Positions 46,100-59,800 are shown, counted from the first letter of the stretch. The stretch is DNA of 64,000 nt from Diogma glabrata (GCA_963693315.1 OY856188.1:155824730-155888729); one strand, 5' to 3'. Made by a program: numbers and translations. The notes: generated by a model from the letters alone, not told the origin.

Positions 46100-46400
46100 T
46101 GCACATGGAGTAACTTAAGTGAATACAAAGAAGCGCAAAAAATTGTAAGTTGTTTAAAGGTAGTCAACGATCCAGCAGAACGATGCATAAAATTAATGAA
46201 AAAGTTCAACGATAAAATAACTAAAGATGAGGATCAAAAACAATTTTTGTTAAAGGTAAGCAATAAGCAATAATTTAAGATAATTTAAGCATATATAGAA
46301 TGAGAATTAATTTTATTTCATGCAATTTCAGACCTTTCAAGACTACCGTAAGAAATATCCGAAATCTGCTACATTGCAGGATTTGAAAAGGCCTTTATAA
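46100..46400 (+). CDS. 3' end of a spliced gene, arthropod repeat-associated family
   Basis: An open frame ending VVNDPAERCIKLMKKFNDKI then TKDEDQKQFLLK reaches a textbook donor AAG|GTAAGC at 46255/46256. A 76-bp intron ends TGCAATTTCAG at 46331. The next exon (46332-46400) continues in phase 0 with TFQDYRKKYPKSATLQDLKR-PL-stop. The phrase VVND-AER--KL followed by the TKDE-QKQFLL pattern is one I associate with the C-terminus of a repeated uncharacterised arthropod protein family, from memory only. The 5' boundary with the gag is unclear (between 46045 and 46110). Splice signals, phase and stop are intact, but nearly all of the gene is missing upstream. Confidence 0.55.
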
Positions 46401-46676
46401 TTTTGTTAACATTATAAAATAGGTTTCTGTTTTTAAACATTAAATGATACTTTAGAAACTATTATACGGTTTTGTTTTTAATACAGACTCGACTATGTGA
46501 AAATTACAAAAAAAATTGTATGTAATCGTGCTTAAGAATCAAAGTCGCCACGTGTTAAAATTGTAATAGAGTGGTGAAACTTTGTCAGTATCCTTAAATT
46601 ACCCAAAGGAACAAAATTCCAGCCGGCGCCATGCCAAAATACAAAAAAAAAATCACCCTTACAAATAAGTGCCACC

Positions 46677-47036
<360 letters not shown>

Positions 47037-48189
47037 TTTTTTTTTTTTGTTTTTCCGTCTCCGCTTATCATATATAGTCGTTTGGTACCAAAATTTTTCC
47101 GAAATTCCGAGATGAAGCCCACTGCAATAGGTAGATTTTTATATGAAATCTACCTAAAATTCAAAGTTTTTTCGGTTTCATGTAAGAAGGGTAATCCAAT
47201 CGCTGAATTCAATTAGTTGATGTCGTTGCCTTCTTTGTAGTGGTTAATCTCAAATTTTTTTATGGAACGGTGTAAATTATAAAGTGCTATTTTATTTATA
47301 AAATATAAAATAGTATTTTAAAACTTATAAGATATTAAAAACTAAAAATAAAATAAATGTTAGCAAAAAATTGTGTTTTTTTTATTAACGAAGACCTAAT
47401 ATATATCAATGACTGTTTTACAAAAAAAAAATATTTAATCCATATAAGTCTTTAGTTGACCAAACAGTGGCGTCATTTCACCAAAATCTTGGGGGGGGGC
47501 GAGAATTTAAATGACATAAAAAATTTTTTTTCGTAAAACATAACATACACGTTTTTATACACACATATATTTAAAAGCATTTAAATGCATCGACTTAGAA
47601 ATAAAAAGAAAATGCTTCTGAGCTACATTGGTTACTCTGCTAGTCTTCTGGTGTTGTTTCATCGAAGCGAATGCCGCAAAGCTCTGCAAAATCCCTTCAT
47701 TTTAACAAATGTAATTAGTAATTTTAAATTTAATATCATCTCTGCATTGTTTAAGCATCAAGATAGTAGTTTTAATTAAAGCGTTTGTGCTAGATATTAT
47801 TATATCTTTGCTTTGTAATGTTCAGAGAGTGAATTTGTAAACGACAGCAGATCGTGCAGCATAGAAAAAAAGGATGGTTTTTCTATACGATTTTTTAGAT
47901 CTCGGGCATCCCGGGATTTAAAATTTATGAGTCACATAGTGCCAGGAAAAATAAAACACCACAAGATTGCAATCCCTACGTGACCCCTCTTATGTCGAAT
48001 CGTTCTTTTGTTTGTTTGTTTTCCTTTATATGTCTCGGAGAGAAAGAGTTATGTCTACCCTAAACTGACCAGAGCCAAATCGTTAAAATGTGGGACAAAA
48101 TGCAAACATTCTTCCAAATACTAACTAATTAGAATTTCTATTGCGAGAAAGTGGGACAGTAAAAACATGCTAACTAGATTGTGCATAAA

Positions 48190-48892
48190 TTTACTATTTA
48201 ATGCTTTCCTCTACTATTTGTTTACTATTCATTTCTTCAAAAAATTCTATTATTTTAATTGGACATTTTTCAACCGTTAGAAAATGTGCTTACAGTGGTT
48301 CGTACATTTTCATAATTCTTTCTAGTGCTGGCATTACCGCCAGCCAGCGAGTTTCACTGTATCCAATAAGTTGGTTATGTTCGACATTAGTTTTGCCGCA
48401 GAACTCCTTCAACGTCTCCAGTAAAGACAGTAAAATATCCAATTCTTTTTAACCCTGCCATTTAAATCAGCAGCATTTCTTATTGCATTATTTAGAATAT
48501 GGGCTGCGAATCCAATACCCAATACACTCTTGTTCAAATTCGAGTTTAGCTTGTTTTTAAATTTTCACCCCTTGACGTGACACCACTAAAATTGGTGTTC
48601 GTGTTATCAGCGCAAATTGCAGCTAACTTTTTGTCAATGTTAAATAACAACAAGAAAACAAAATAACAACAAAACTTGTTCAAGCTACTGGAGCTGGCGG
48701 CTTATAGCAACGCTTTTTTATATTTATCTGTATCTATATGTCTTTTAATATCATAATGTCCACTGTTAATTTTCAAATTCACTCCGACTGGTAATACACT
48801 AAACTTTTGCGTCGTTATATTTTGATTTTTTTTATAAAAGGATAGTCCAATTCAATATCGTATAAGAATTCACGTAAACGTTTTCTATCCAT
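48190..48892 (-). pseudogene. hAT transposase (ZBED/KIAA1586-like), degraded
   Basis: Minus strand from ATG at 48892: MDRKRLREFLYDIELDYPFI, then in other frames a BED-finger-like remnant HYDIKRHIDTDKYKK. After a gap come DKKLAAICADNTNTNFSGV and SRGE (the RNase-H-fold CADNTN motif of this transposase group), then LNKSVLGIGFAAHILNNA. Last come LKEFCGKTNVEHNQLIGYSE-TRWLAVMPALERIMKMYEPL and FLTVEKCPIKIIEFFEE. Family order is kept, but many frame changes, stops and deletions are present. The C-terminal dimerisation domain was not found. It would have cut and joined the element ends. Confidence 0.78.
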
Positions 48893-50622
48893 CTTGATTT
48901 GCAGGAGAACTTTTTAAATATAATTTTAAAAATTAGTATAAATTTACCTTTTATAGTAGCTTAAAGCTTTTGTTACGCAAGTAAAGACTGTAAAACAATT
49001 GAAACAATTTATTTTAATTTTACTAAATAATTAATATCTTTTCTGTATTCTGTAAGTATAAGAGGTATACAATATACCCGTCGTTCTATCTTTTGCAAAT
49101 CTATACCATTTATCAAGTTTTTATGCTGTTTGCTTTGTTTGTTCTTTATTGAGAAAAAAAAAATTATATATTAGAAAATAATAATTTTACTTTTGAGCTT
49201 CCTAGTTAAAGTGTGTTTTAAACAGAGTTTGAAACGCTACTTATATCACTCTTTTACTTTGTCCTTTCAGTGCGTAGCTTAAAAAAAATATAACACTCCC
49301 ACATACAGGAGTGAAAATAATAAAATATCATTCTTGCTACTAAATTGAAATAAATATTTTCTTTCAAATACTCAAAACTTTTACTTTTGCGTCAAACTTG
49401 ATGCTTTTCAACGTAAAATGCTTGATTTGTTCAATTATTCATGCATTGTTAGAAAAATGAATATAAGGGATGACGTAGAGTGACTAATTTTCTTCTTTTA
49501 CAAATCGAATGAAAGAATTGGAAAATGTAATCTGCTCCAAAGGAATAAAATCGAAAAAACAAAAATTTTACTCTAAAAATATAAAAAAATACGTAAAATA
49601 TTTTGTATTTTATTTTCCATAATAATATTGCACTGGTTTGTTCTCTCAATATGGTTAAATCAACATATACGTAACATTATACCAACTGCAAGAAAAAACT
49701 GTGAAGCCATTGCTCTGACTAAGATATTGCGCAAACTATTCGTAGGTAGATGATTATTTCGATAATGCGGGCAAATGTGGTGGAAATATTTGTTTCGTGA
49801 GACGCTTCGTGGGACAGATTTCTCCGTGGGACAACGCAATAAAATGTGTGATATTGCCACGCAGCGTGGGACGTCTGGTTAGCTTACTACCCATAAACGT
49901 GCGTAAATTTTTCATTTGATTCAAAATTGTACAATTATTGCGAGCTTCCTTTAAATCTATAAGAAAAACCTACCACAAAAAATTTTATTTTATCCCTCCC
50001 TGTGACTGTATAAAAAAAATGAGCAAAGATTGACGTTTAGGATACGTTTTGGATTTTATTATAACCAACCAAACATATAATTTTTGCTATTTTATGAATT
50101 AAAAATTTATAAAATGAATTTGACAGCAAGTTTTCATAACATACTTTGAAAATATTTACATAACTTAAATATTTGTTCGTGTCGTTAGAAAATATTGCTT
50201 GTCCATTATAAAACATTCACTATTATAAAATCACTGGAAATAACCCAATAAATTTAAATTACTCCCGCAATTATTTTCATTCATTTTATAAAAATTAGCA
50301 CAACTATCAAGAAAACTTTTGATATGTTATAGGATTTTACATTTTAGAATTGTTTTTAATTTATTGTTTTTAAAAAAGCCTTGTAAAGTTTGTACAGTAT
50401 GATATAGATAAAAAACAAGGCCAAACAGTCAGGGTTCTCCAAATAAGTGGGGTATAATTATTAGGTTGTGTTCTCCTGCATGTACTTACTTTTAAGTTTA
50501 TATAAATTACCAACACCAATCACCAACAATTGAAATTTGAATGTTAAATACTGCACTATGAACTCTCTAAGAACGCTATACTAATGAAATCGTGGCTCAA
50601 ACGTGGCTCAGACACGAATATC

Positions 50623-50745
50623 TTATAAACAAAACACAATCGTTCTTCTAAAAGCGGTGATGCCGCGCACCTTATAGTACGATAGAATTTTGTCACAATA
50701 CGCAACCACGGCGTTTTTGGAAGAACGATCGTGTTTTGTTTATAA
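50623..50745. repeat. Hairpin inside the hAT element
   Basis: TTATAAACAAAACACAATCG TTCTTC at 50623-50648 pairs with its complement at 50720-50745 with one mismatch. The 71-bp loop contains GGTGATGCCGCGCACC. It may be a small MITE nested in the hAT or part of its subterminal region. Confidence 0.7.
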
Positions 50746-51299
50746 AACTGATTTCATCAGAAGATTAGAAGCAATAGACCGCCTTTCGTATCCGTGGCGC
50801 TCTAGTCCTTGATACAAAGAAGGATAACGGTTTGAATATTGCGGTGAACTGTACTTTAGTCGGGCCAAAATAATATGTAACGTAATAATTATATTATCAG
50901 ATATATTTCAATTAATAGTTTGCGATAAAATTGGTATATTAGTTAAGTAAATCTCCTAAAAATTAGACGAATTTACAAAATAACAATGCATTGAAATTTT
51001 TATAGTGTATAATTCTATCACGATTGGATGGTTTTATTGAATCGATGTATTGATATTACCAGATCCTTGGGGGGGGGGGGGGGCAATGCTCCTCCCCCAG
51101 CCCTACCCAATTGACGCCCCTGTGACCAAATAAACAAATGGTTGTTCTAAAGCTTTTGTGGAAACAAAAATTAATTTTGAGGATTTTACTAAACATTTAA
51201 TAAAATCCAAAATGTTTTAAAAATTTTTAAAATTTAATTTATAAAGCTTACAATCTTTTGCTGGATGTTAGTAAAAGAATTTGTAGTGTTTACAAATAA

Positions 51300-51449
51300 T
51301 GGGCCCCATTCAGTAAAATCTTTTATCGAAAATTTCTTTTATTCTTTTATTTTTTGTATGAAATTTTATTTTCCCATTATAAAATTTCATACAAAAAATA
51401 AAAGAATAACAGAAAATTTTCGATAAAAGATTTTACTGAATCGGGCCCA
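51300..51449. mobile_element. 150-bp near-perfect fold-back MITE
   Basis: TGGGCCCCATTCAGTAAAAT at the left is matched inverted by ATTTTACTGAATCGGGCCCA at the right. Arms of about 70 bp are almost perfect (shared words ATAAAAGATTTTACTGAAT and TTTTTTGTATGAAATTTTAT) around a loop of about 10 bp. The outer 7-bp GGGCCC edge is conspicuous in this AT-rich DNA. Non-coding. Confidence 0.88.
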
Positions 51450-53117
51450 ATTTTTTGTATATCTACAATATTTATTGTAAAAATGTAAATTTAACAAAAA
51501 TTTTTGTGTTGTATATTTATAAAAAAATTGTAGAATGTATGTGGAATTTTGTTAGTTTCACTTAGTTTTTTTTTTGAGTGTACGTTACTGTATTATACGT
51601 TGCAACCCTGGTATTTTCTTAATTTAATATAATCAAAATGTAAACTTTTGGTCTAATAAATATTTATTGTTCGGTCGGTTTGTGTGATGTCTAAATTAGG
51701 TGTTGGTTTATGTTTTTACGAGATCTATTATTTAAATGTAAATTCTATATACATACATAGTATGTATGTATACATAGACAATAAAGATGAACTTGTTTAA
51801 TCAAGTTGGCAAATGATTGTTTAATCAAGTTACAAAAATTAGAAATAATATCTGGAACAAACAGCTTTGTGCAAGAATGGGGCTCCATTTCTAAACAACA
51901 TCATGTAAATAATATATAATATTACTCCCAACAGTTTTGTTATATAAACAAAATAACTCAGATAGTGAACCTCAATTCTTATAATTTCCTATAATTTCAA
52001 TTTATATCTTTTCACAGTACGATACTGACAACTTTAAATCATACTAAGTCGCTCTATTAACTAACTACAAACGAATTCTTAATCATTTGTTTATTCGTAT
52101 TTAGTTTTGTCATACCAAAAATATATTAGTAATATAAATTGAGATTTTCTTGGAATTATATTTTTATAAAGACATCAAACCCAAATCATTGTCAATTTTT
52201 TTTTTCCACAAAAAACCAGTTTTTCACATAAACTTTTGTGCTTCTGTATATGCTATAAGAATAAATGAAAAACAAATGAGTTAGCTTAAAAGCGGAAAAA
52301 ATTAATTTATTCCTATGTAATAGAGTAGGAAGACTAAAGTTTTTCCCTTTTAAACCATATTGCAATTAACACTAACATATGCAAGATAAAATCAGTTTAT
52401 GAAAGACAAATAGGATTAAAAAAAACGTCTAAATTATTTTAACATGGAACGTTTTTGTTGATTTTGTGATTTTTCATTGAATCAATTAATTGGTGTGAAC
52501 TTTAGTAAAATAAAATTGAGATATAAAAATTGGAAATGTTAATATTGAGAATAGTTTACTGAAGATTTAATGAACTAAATTAAATCGCGTTTAAATTTAT
52601 TTTTTGTAACACATGCATAAAAAATATTCAATTTTGTACTAGAATAGAATAAAAGAAAAAACTACTTTTCCGCACATATGACCACAAAATATTTTGTAAG
52701 CCTGGCTGGCAAGTACGCCGCCTGCATGTGAGATTTATAGTTAAATCTATTCTATATATAATATTTTTATAGCACTAAAATGTCAAAATAATAATTTAAA
52801 TAACTTACCATATAGTAAAAACAACTTAAACACATTGCATCATTTGAATTACAAGAAAAAACAATTTTTTGGGGTTTTCAAAGTTTACAATTTTGACAGC
52901 TTAGTTGGATTACTATGGTGTTTTTTAAAAAACGGTAGTTGGAGTCTTATGTTTATTTTTTACCGGTAGTTTTATTCTTATAAATTGCAACTATTACAAC
53001 GCAGATGGCGCACTTTAATTGTTTAGAAATCTTCAATTTGTTTATAACTTTGTTAAATAAATGATTAAATTAACAATTAAATAAATATTTATAAATTTTA
53101 TGCACTTGTTACAAAAA
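51450..53117. other. AT-rich non-coding DNA
   Basis: No gene is recognised. A short ATACATACATAGTATGTATG palindrome-like run lies near 51750. Confidence 0.5.
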
Positions 53118-53240
53118 ATAGTGTGTATTGCTAGTGCGAATGCGTTTTCCAAACGCGAGTTATTGCCGCTCTCCCTACGGTCGTGCGAAACTAACTCTTG
53201 TTTGGAAAACGCATTCGCACTAGTAATACAATCTACTATT
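53118..53240. repeat. 123-bp fold-back palindrome
   Basis: TGTATTGCTAGTGCGAATGC (53124) pairs with GCATTCGCACTAGTAATACA (ends 53230), and GTTTTCCAAAC with GTTTGGAAAAC. The GC-richer loop is TTGCCGCTCTCCCTACGGTCGTGCG. It resembles in layout the hairpins at 3513 and 4111. Confidence 0.82.
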
Positions 53241-53913
53241 GTTTGAATATTGTTATAAATTATATAACATGAAAAACAATTGGTTGAAGTTAAAATTATA
53301 AAAACAATTCTAAGCTTTAAAGAATTTCATTCATTTTTTGTAATTTTAAAAGCTCAATTGCAAATTAAAACTCTGGTTTAGGACAGCTAAGTCAAATCAT
53401 AAGAAGTGTTTCTATAACTTTAAATATGTAACTATATCAGCACTAACCATACACTAAAATTTGTATATACATTTTATTATGCAATCAGTAGCGACTCCTA
53501 TCCAATCTATCCGTTATTACCCACATAAAGTTTGTTGTTAACAAGAAGGAACATCTAAATCTTTTTCAACATCATGTTTAACCACAATAGGTTTTTTTCT
53601 AAAAACGTATTACACACGAAAATTTTATGACATTCTTTATTGATGTTCCCCTGAGGGAATGTCCATATAAAGGATTTATGAACTAATTAAAATCTTTTGG
53701 GATTATTGTCTTTTGACAAATTTAGTGAGTCCAGACACATAATAATATTTCAAATGTGATAAAAAACTGTACATAAAAATATTATCAAGTAAACTTTTTC
53801 GTAAATTTTTTATGGAACATATTTGTTATTTTACTTTCAATTAAAAGACTTATAGTTCAGACATTTTAGCGATCAACTCTGGAATGAGAGATAATAAGCT
53901 GAATTTTCGTATA
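53241..53913. other. AT-rich non-coding DNA
   Basis: No coding, RNA or repeat signal could be supported. Confidence 0.5.
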
Positions 53914-53983
53914 TACAGTCGAAACTCGATTATCCGGGATCCAATTATTCGTAATACTCTATTATCCGTGATTTTTGTTGGTA
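53914..53983 (+). mobile_element. pogo/Tigger-like terminus (truncated)
   Basis: After TA at 53914-53915, CAGTCGAAACTCGATTATCC and later words CTATTATCCG resemble the terminal repeat of pogo-type Tc1/mariner elements. The sequence is interrupted at 53984 by a hAT insertion and resumes at 55493 (AACCGGGATTT...), where TTTAACCGGGATTTTTAA is repeated. The opposite terminus was not found. Confidence 0.5.
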
Positions 53984-55492
53984 GCTTATTCCCTTGGTTC
54001 TCAAACTTTTTGAAGTCGGGGAACACTTAACTCTGATATATTTTTAGGCGGAACATCTACAATACAGCATACACTTCACAACAGGGGGCGAGGGTGGCTA
54101 ACATTTTTTAAACCAAAATTGCAATAAAAAACAGAATAATGTTTGCCAAAACACTCTATTATTTACTACGTTTTCCTGCTTAGTTCAAAACGATTTGAAA
54201 ACCAAATTCGAATTGAATTCACCAAGAAAACATCAACAATTACAGTTTTGAATACTATTTATTTTTAAATACGATCTCGATTTTTTTTTGGGATCGTATC
54301 GGTATCCAAATATTCGAAAATACATGAAAACGGAAAACTGGATCGTTTCATGCGCAGTAAAATGTTTATGTTGGTTTTTAATTACAAAACAACTGATTTC
54401 ACATTGATTTATAAAATGTTTATTTCATTAACTTTATTTAAAAGAAAAATACAATATCAAACATAAAAAAATAAAATATTGAACACAACTAATGAAACTC
54501 AATTAAACGCTTTTTGACAGTTTTTCAACACAGTTTTAAAAACGTTTTCAACCCGTTTTCAATCCAATCATGAAAACACTTTACAGTTTGAAAACGGGAT
54601 GAGGATTCAATTCTTTTTCGATCTGCATGAAAACGTAGTAATTATAAAGCAAAAAGGAAACGGAAGCGTGTCGCAGCGTGTGATTGGCTTCCAAGTGCTA
54701 CTTTTAGAAAATAATATGTATATAAATAAAATATGTACCGTTATCGATTGATGCAAATATATTGATTGAAAGCACAATTAAAATTACAATACTTTTAAAA
54801 AAATCTCAAACTTAATGCAATCCATGAGCTTGACGATCTTTACAGATCTCAGCGATATCGGGGCGAATAAATGATAACGCCACACGCATTTCTTCTTCTA
54901 AATTCCCTAGTCTCTCACGTTTGTTTGTCTTTATATTGATCATAGTTAAAAATCCTACTTCGCAGATTTATGTCGTGGTAAATGACAATAATATGTTCAA
55001 GGATTTTTTGCTTATACTCGGGTATTCATCTTTAACAGAGATCCAAAAAATTTTCAGGAGTGTTTTTATGGAACTGTAATTTTAATCCACGATCTGAAGA
55101 AAGCGACGTCAATTCTTCTTCTTCATTTAAAGTAAACTAGCCAATTCGGAAGAAGTAAACGGGTTTCTTATCCAATCATTTGTTCATATTGTGTGAAACA
55201 AAAACTTCATACATTTTTTATTTATTTATGTGTAAAAGGAGAATTTTAATAACTGCAATAACATTTTATGTTTTCAAGAAGTAATTTTAACCCTAAAGGT
55301 ATTTTTATTCATACAAAGCCGAGAAACGTGGAAATTTTACGTACGTGTAAATTTTACATTGAATTGATTGTTATTTTCAAACAATTTTTAATTGAATTGA
55401 TTGTACATTCGATTTTTTCGCGGAACAGTGGAAAGTGCATCGCGGAACACCAGTGTTCCGCGGAACACGCTTTGAGAACCACTGGCTTATTC
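53984..55492. mobile_element. Second hAT element, 8-bp target duplication GCTTATTC
   Basis: The element spans 53992-55484. The right end ...GAGAACCACTG is a classical hAT terminus. The left end CCTTGGTTCTCAAAC is its mutated partner. GCTTATTC is duplicated exactly at 53984-53991 and 55485-55492. Just inside the right end is the perfect palindrome CGCGGAACAC-CA-GTGTTCCGCG (55441-55462). At 1493 bp it is an internally deleted copy that keeps only the C-terminal transposase region. Confidence 0.9.
54812..55125 (-). pseudogene. hAT transposase C-terminal dimerisation domain, broken
   Basis: Minus strand: EEELTSLSSDRGLKLQFHK and TPENF, a one-base insertion in a T-run, then SVKDEYPSISKKSLNILLSF, a stop, CEVGFLTMINIKTNKRERL and EEEMRVALSFIRPDI, ending DRQAHGLH-stop. 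This is the hATC region of the ZBED5/SCAND3-like transposase group, in which the (W)-SVKDEYP, CE(V/A)GFS and NIKTKKR-RL motifs are typical. Dimerisation through this domain is needed for transposition. The catalytic core is deleted. Confidence 0.82.
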
Positions 55493-56313
55493 AACCGGGA
55501 TTTCGATCGTTTAACCGGGATTTTTAATTTTTCAACCATTAAAAGTTTAACCGGGATTTTTAATTTTTTCCCGTAAAATATTGATAATACTTAATATTGG
55601 TAAGATAATAGTGTTGTTTTTGTGTTACACATATACATACATTTGCGAATTAATGTTTTTCTTATGGTTTGTATATATGGGGCATTCCATGCCAAATCAC
55701 CGAGGTTTCAGCCCGACCCCCTTCGATTTCGCTGAAATTTTTTTATCATTTTCTACCCTACCAAAGACATTTTTCTGAATTTTTTCAGATGTTTTTACCC
55801 AACCCAAAAAAAGTTACGAATTTTTAGAAAAAACCGCTCATTTTTTTATAAAATGCTAGAACTTTTTCAAAAATTGACCGTTTGGGACCGATTTTTTTTC
55901 AAAATTTTTGTTTTTAAATGCAGTTTTCAGAAAAAAATACAAAAAATTTTGCAGATGTCAGGATCTATGAAATATTTCAATATTTTCAAAAAAATCGTTT
56001 TTTTTCGAAGTCCGAAACCTTCGATTCTCAATTTTTTGTCTCAAAAAAAACTTCAACTAAGATAGTATTTAACCCCCCTGGTTAGATTTTGTGTCGACTT
56101 TTCTCTCTATTTTTTTTTTCGATTGAAAAAAAAAAAAATTCTAAAATTAGCTTATTTTACATAACTTTGCGTTAAAATTTTTTTGGATTGTTTTTAAAAT
56201 CTGAGAAATTGAAAAAAATTGTACAAAAACAATCATTAAGTGTATTTACAGCCAGGATTGAGTTATTTTATTAAAGTATCGTTGTTACAATGTTAAAAAT
56301 TTAAATATTATAA

Positions 56314-56502
56314 TTATTTTGCTCGATTTAACGATGGTTTTCTTCGTTTCTTAACTGTACTGTGTTGTGTGGATTGTTCCGACGAAGAAAAAGACTTAAC
56401 TATTACAACAAAATTCAATAATGGAGTAATTTGATGAATTTTTTGTATATCGAATTCTTTTTTATTTATTTCATTCCGCTTTATTAATTCAAAATTCTTT
56501 AT
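56314..56502 (-). CDS. C-terminal fragment of an unidentified basic protein
   Basis: A minus-strand frame of about 62 codons reads KNFELIKRNEINKKEFDIQK and IHQITPLLNFVVIVKSF. It ends SSSEQSTQHSTVKKRRKPSL-NRAK-stop, and KKRRKP looks like a nuclear localisation signal. It is cut at its upstream side exactly where the retrotransposon tail (56514-56556) lies. It could be the end of a transposase of the surrounding element, but no family is recognised. Confidence 0.35.
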   Translation of the reverse strand: MKNFELIKRNEINKKEFDIQKIHQITPLLNFVVIVKSFSSSEQSTQHSTVKKRRKPSLNRAK

Positions 56503-56513
56503 TTATCCAATTA

Positions 56514-56556
56514 ATTGTAATTCCTACTACACAACACATTGTATTAAAAAAAAACT
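56514..56556 (+). mobile_element. Short solo tail of the shared-tail retrotransposon family
   Basis: ATTGTAATTCCTACTACACAACACATTGTATTAAAAAAAAA matches the end of the tails at 29605-29740 and 33300-33430 in separate blocks (ATTGTAAT-CCTACTAC and CACAACACAT). At about 43 bp it is an extreme truncation, or a relic. Confidence 0.55.
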
Positions 56557-57512
56557 ATTCTCATTAGTTCAGAAAACTTCCACATTTAACGTAAATGCAT
56601 GCTTCTTTTAAACATATAATTATTTGTTTAAAAAAAAAATTTGGTCTGTAACAATATGACATTTTCAATCGTACTTAATACTCATCAACGACCAAAATAG
56701 AATTCACTCAATAATCTTCTCATTATACTCTTCCGTTTGACGTAAATACCTATTTTAACTATTACAACCCATTCTAAATGTTTGTCAAAAAAATTTGGAA
56801 TCAAAATGATTGAAAATCATTCTTTTGACCCACTTATAATAATCAAGCTCTTGGTCTTACATACAAATCCCAACCATTAAGATTTCCCATTTCCCAAAAT
56901 GTTTTATATCGCTCCAGTAGTTTTCATCTGATGTTACGGTTGGTTGGCGGGCCGGTTAGTAGACAGACTAAAATTTTGTTTGCTCTTTTAGAATTTTTAT
57001 TTATGACCTAACGCCGAGCAATGCGGAGTTTGCCGAGCGCATTTAAAGAAGATGGACGTGGATAAAACTCTCCGTCGTGATAAATACATATATATTTTTA
57101 CTTTAATAATTTACCATATTTAAAGTGTCTTATTACCATATTTAAAGTGTCTAAAATGTGTTTCAAACCAAGTGCTTCAATAATATATAATATATGATAT
57201 ATAATAATATATAATAATGGTGGTATTTTAAAAATAATTTAATTTTTCTAATTAAAAGATTGAAAAAATCAGGAAAATAATTTTTTTTCTCTTGAAATTC
57301 TCGTAATTTATGGTTTTCAATTCGATACAACATTGTTGTGTCGTTGTTTATTTTTATTACTTTTTTTTCATTTAAAATTAAAATGAAATTAAACCGTAGT
57401 GATTTTAGTCGATGAAAATTATTAACATTTTTAAAAAGGTTATAGAATTTATCTGATTTTTGTAGTGTTAAATTAAGAAACGATCTAATCATCAAGTCGT
57501 GGTAAATAAGCC

Positions 57513-57603
57513 GTGTTCGATTTGACTGAAACAACTGAAGCAACTGAAAAATTAAATGCAATTGTCGTTGTTTTTTCAGTTGTTTCAGTCAAATCGAACG
57601 CAC
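57513..57603. repeat. 91-bp hairpin
   Basis: GTGTTCGATTTGACTGAAAC (57513) and the inverted GTTTCAGTCAAATCGAACGC (ending 57603) form arms of about 30 bp with internal ACAACTGAA / TTCAGTTGT. It looks like a tiny fold-back MITE. Confidence 0.78.
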
Positions 57604-57936
57604 CTATAGTTGGGTATAATTATGTAAGAGGATTTCGTGTTTCTTGTTTTGATTAAAAAAAAAAATTTTGTTTGTTGATTTAGAGAAAATAAAAAATTTA
57701 TCAAAATGCTATTACCAGGAATAAATGAATGTAAATAAAATGGAGTATTTTAGTTTAAATTTCATAATATAATTAATGAAAATGCAGATTTATTAGAAAT
57801 AAAGATACAAATTTCGTCAACTTGAAAAGGTGTCATGGCGTGTGAAATATTATTCTTAAAAAACATTGATAACATTTTTGTTTCTTAAAAAACTGATGGT
57901 TTGATATCTTAGGTTCGCTATTCGAAATAATTGAAT

Positions 57937-58132
<196 letters not shown>

Positions 58133-58449
58133 TTAGCTGAGATTTGGCATTAATTTAATTTAGTTTTAATAAATTTAATGAAAATAGAACTTCGAATTAA
58201 TTAACTTTCTTTGATTTACAGCTACAGAATATAATACAAAAGGTATATATAAACATTGAAACTAGTTTTAATGTTTATATATAACTTTCTTAAAACATCT
58301 TTCGTATTTCTATCAATTTTATGTAATTTGGAATAAATGAAAGGAAGTCTAAAAATACGTCTAAAGTATTAAAGATATCGTTCAAACAAATTTTATACAT
58401 ATATTCCATATTTGAATTATCAAAATATATATAACATATTTATATGAAT

Positions 58450-59800
<1,351 letters not shown>

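Larger units (their letters stand above)
47457..51130. mobile_element. hAT element with 8-bp target duplication TGACCAAA
   Basis: The element spans 47465-51122. The left end CAGTGGCGTCA and the right end TGACGCCCCTG (inverted CAGGGGCGTCA) are hAT-type termini. TGACCAAA is duplicated exactly at 47457-47464 and 51123-51130. G-runs (9 G at 47491, 15 G at 51069) lie just inside the ends. At 3658 bp it contains a broken minus-strand transposase (48190-48892) and five GTGGGAC words. The exact target duplication suggests the insertion is not ancient, although the transposase is dead. Confidence 0.92.
55674..57030. mobile_element. Diverged relative of the TATATGGG-CATTCCATG element
   Basis: The left end TATATGGGGCATTCCATGCC continues CAAATCACCGAGG. 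It matches the ends of the 11944-21608 element. Further right, 56810-57000 repeats the order seen at 17565-17930 (CACTTATAAT, CTTACATACAAATCCCAACC, GGCGGGCCGG, TTTTAGAATTT). The right terminus was not found. It contains a minus-strand C-terminal reading frame (56314-56502) and a retrotransposon tail. Boundaries are approximate. Confidence 0.5.

Noticed and set aside
55268..55576. 102-codon frame with repeated TGIFNF
   Set aside because: It spans the hAT right end, its target duplication and pogo-like remnant; it has no continuous origin.
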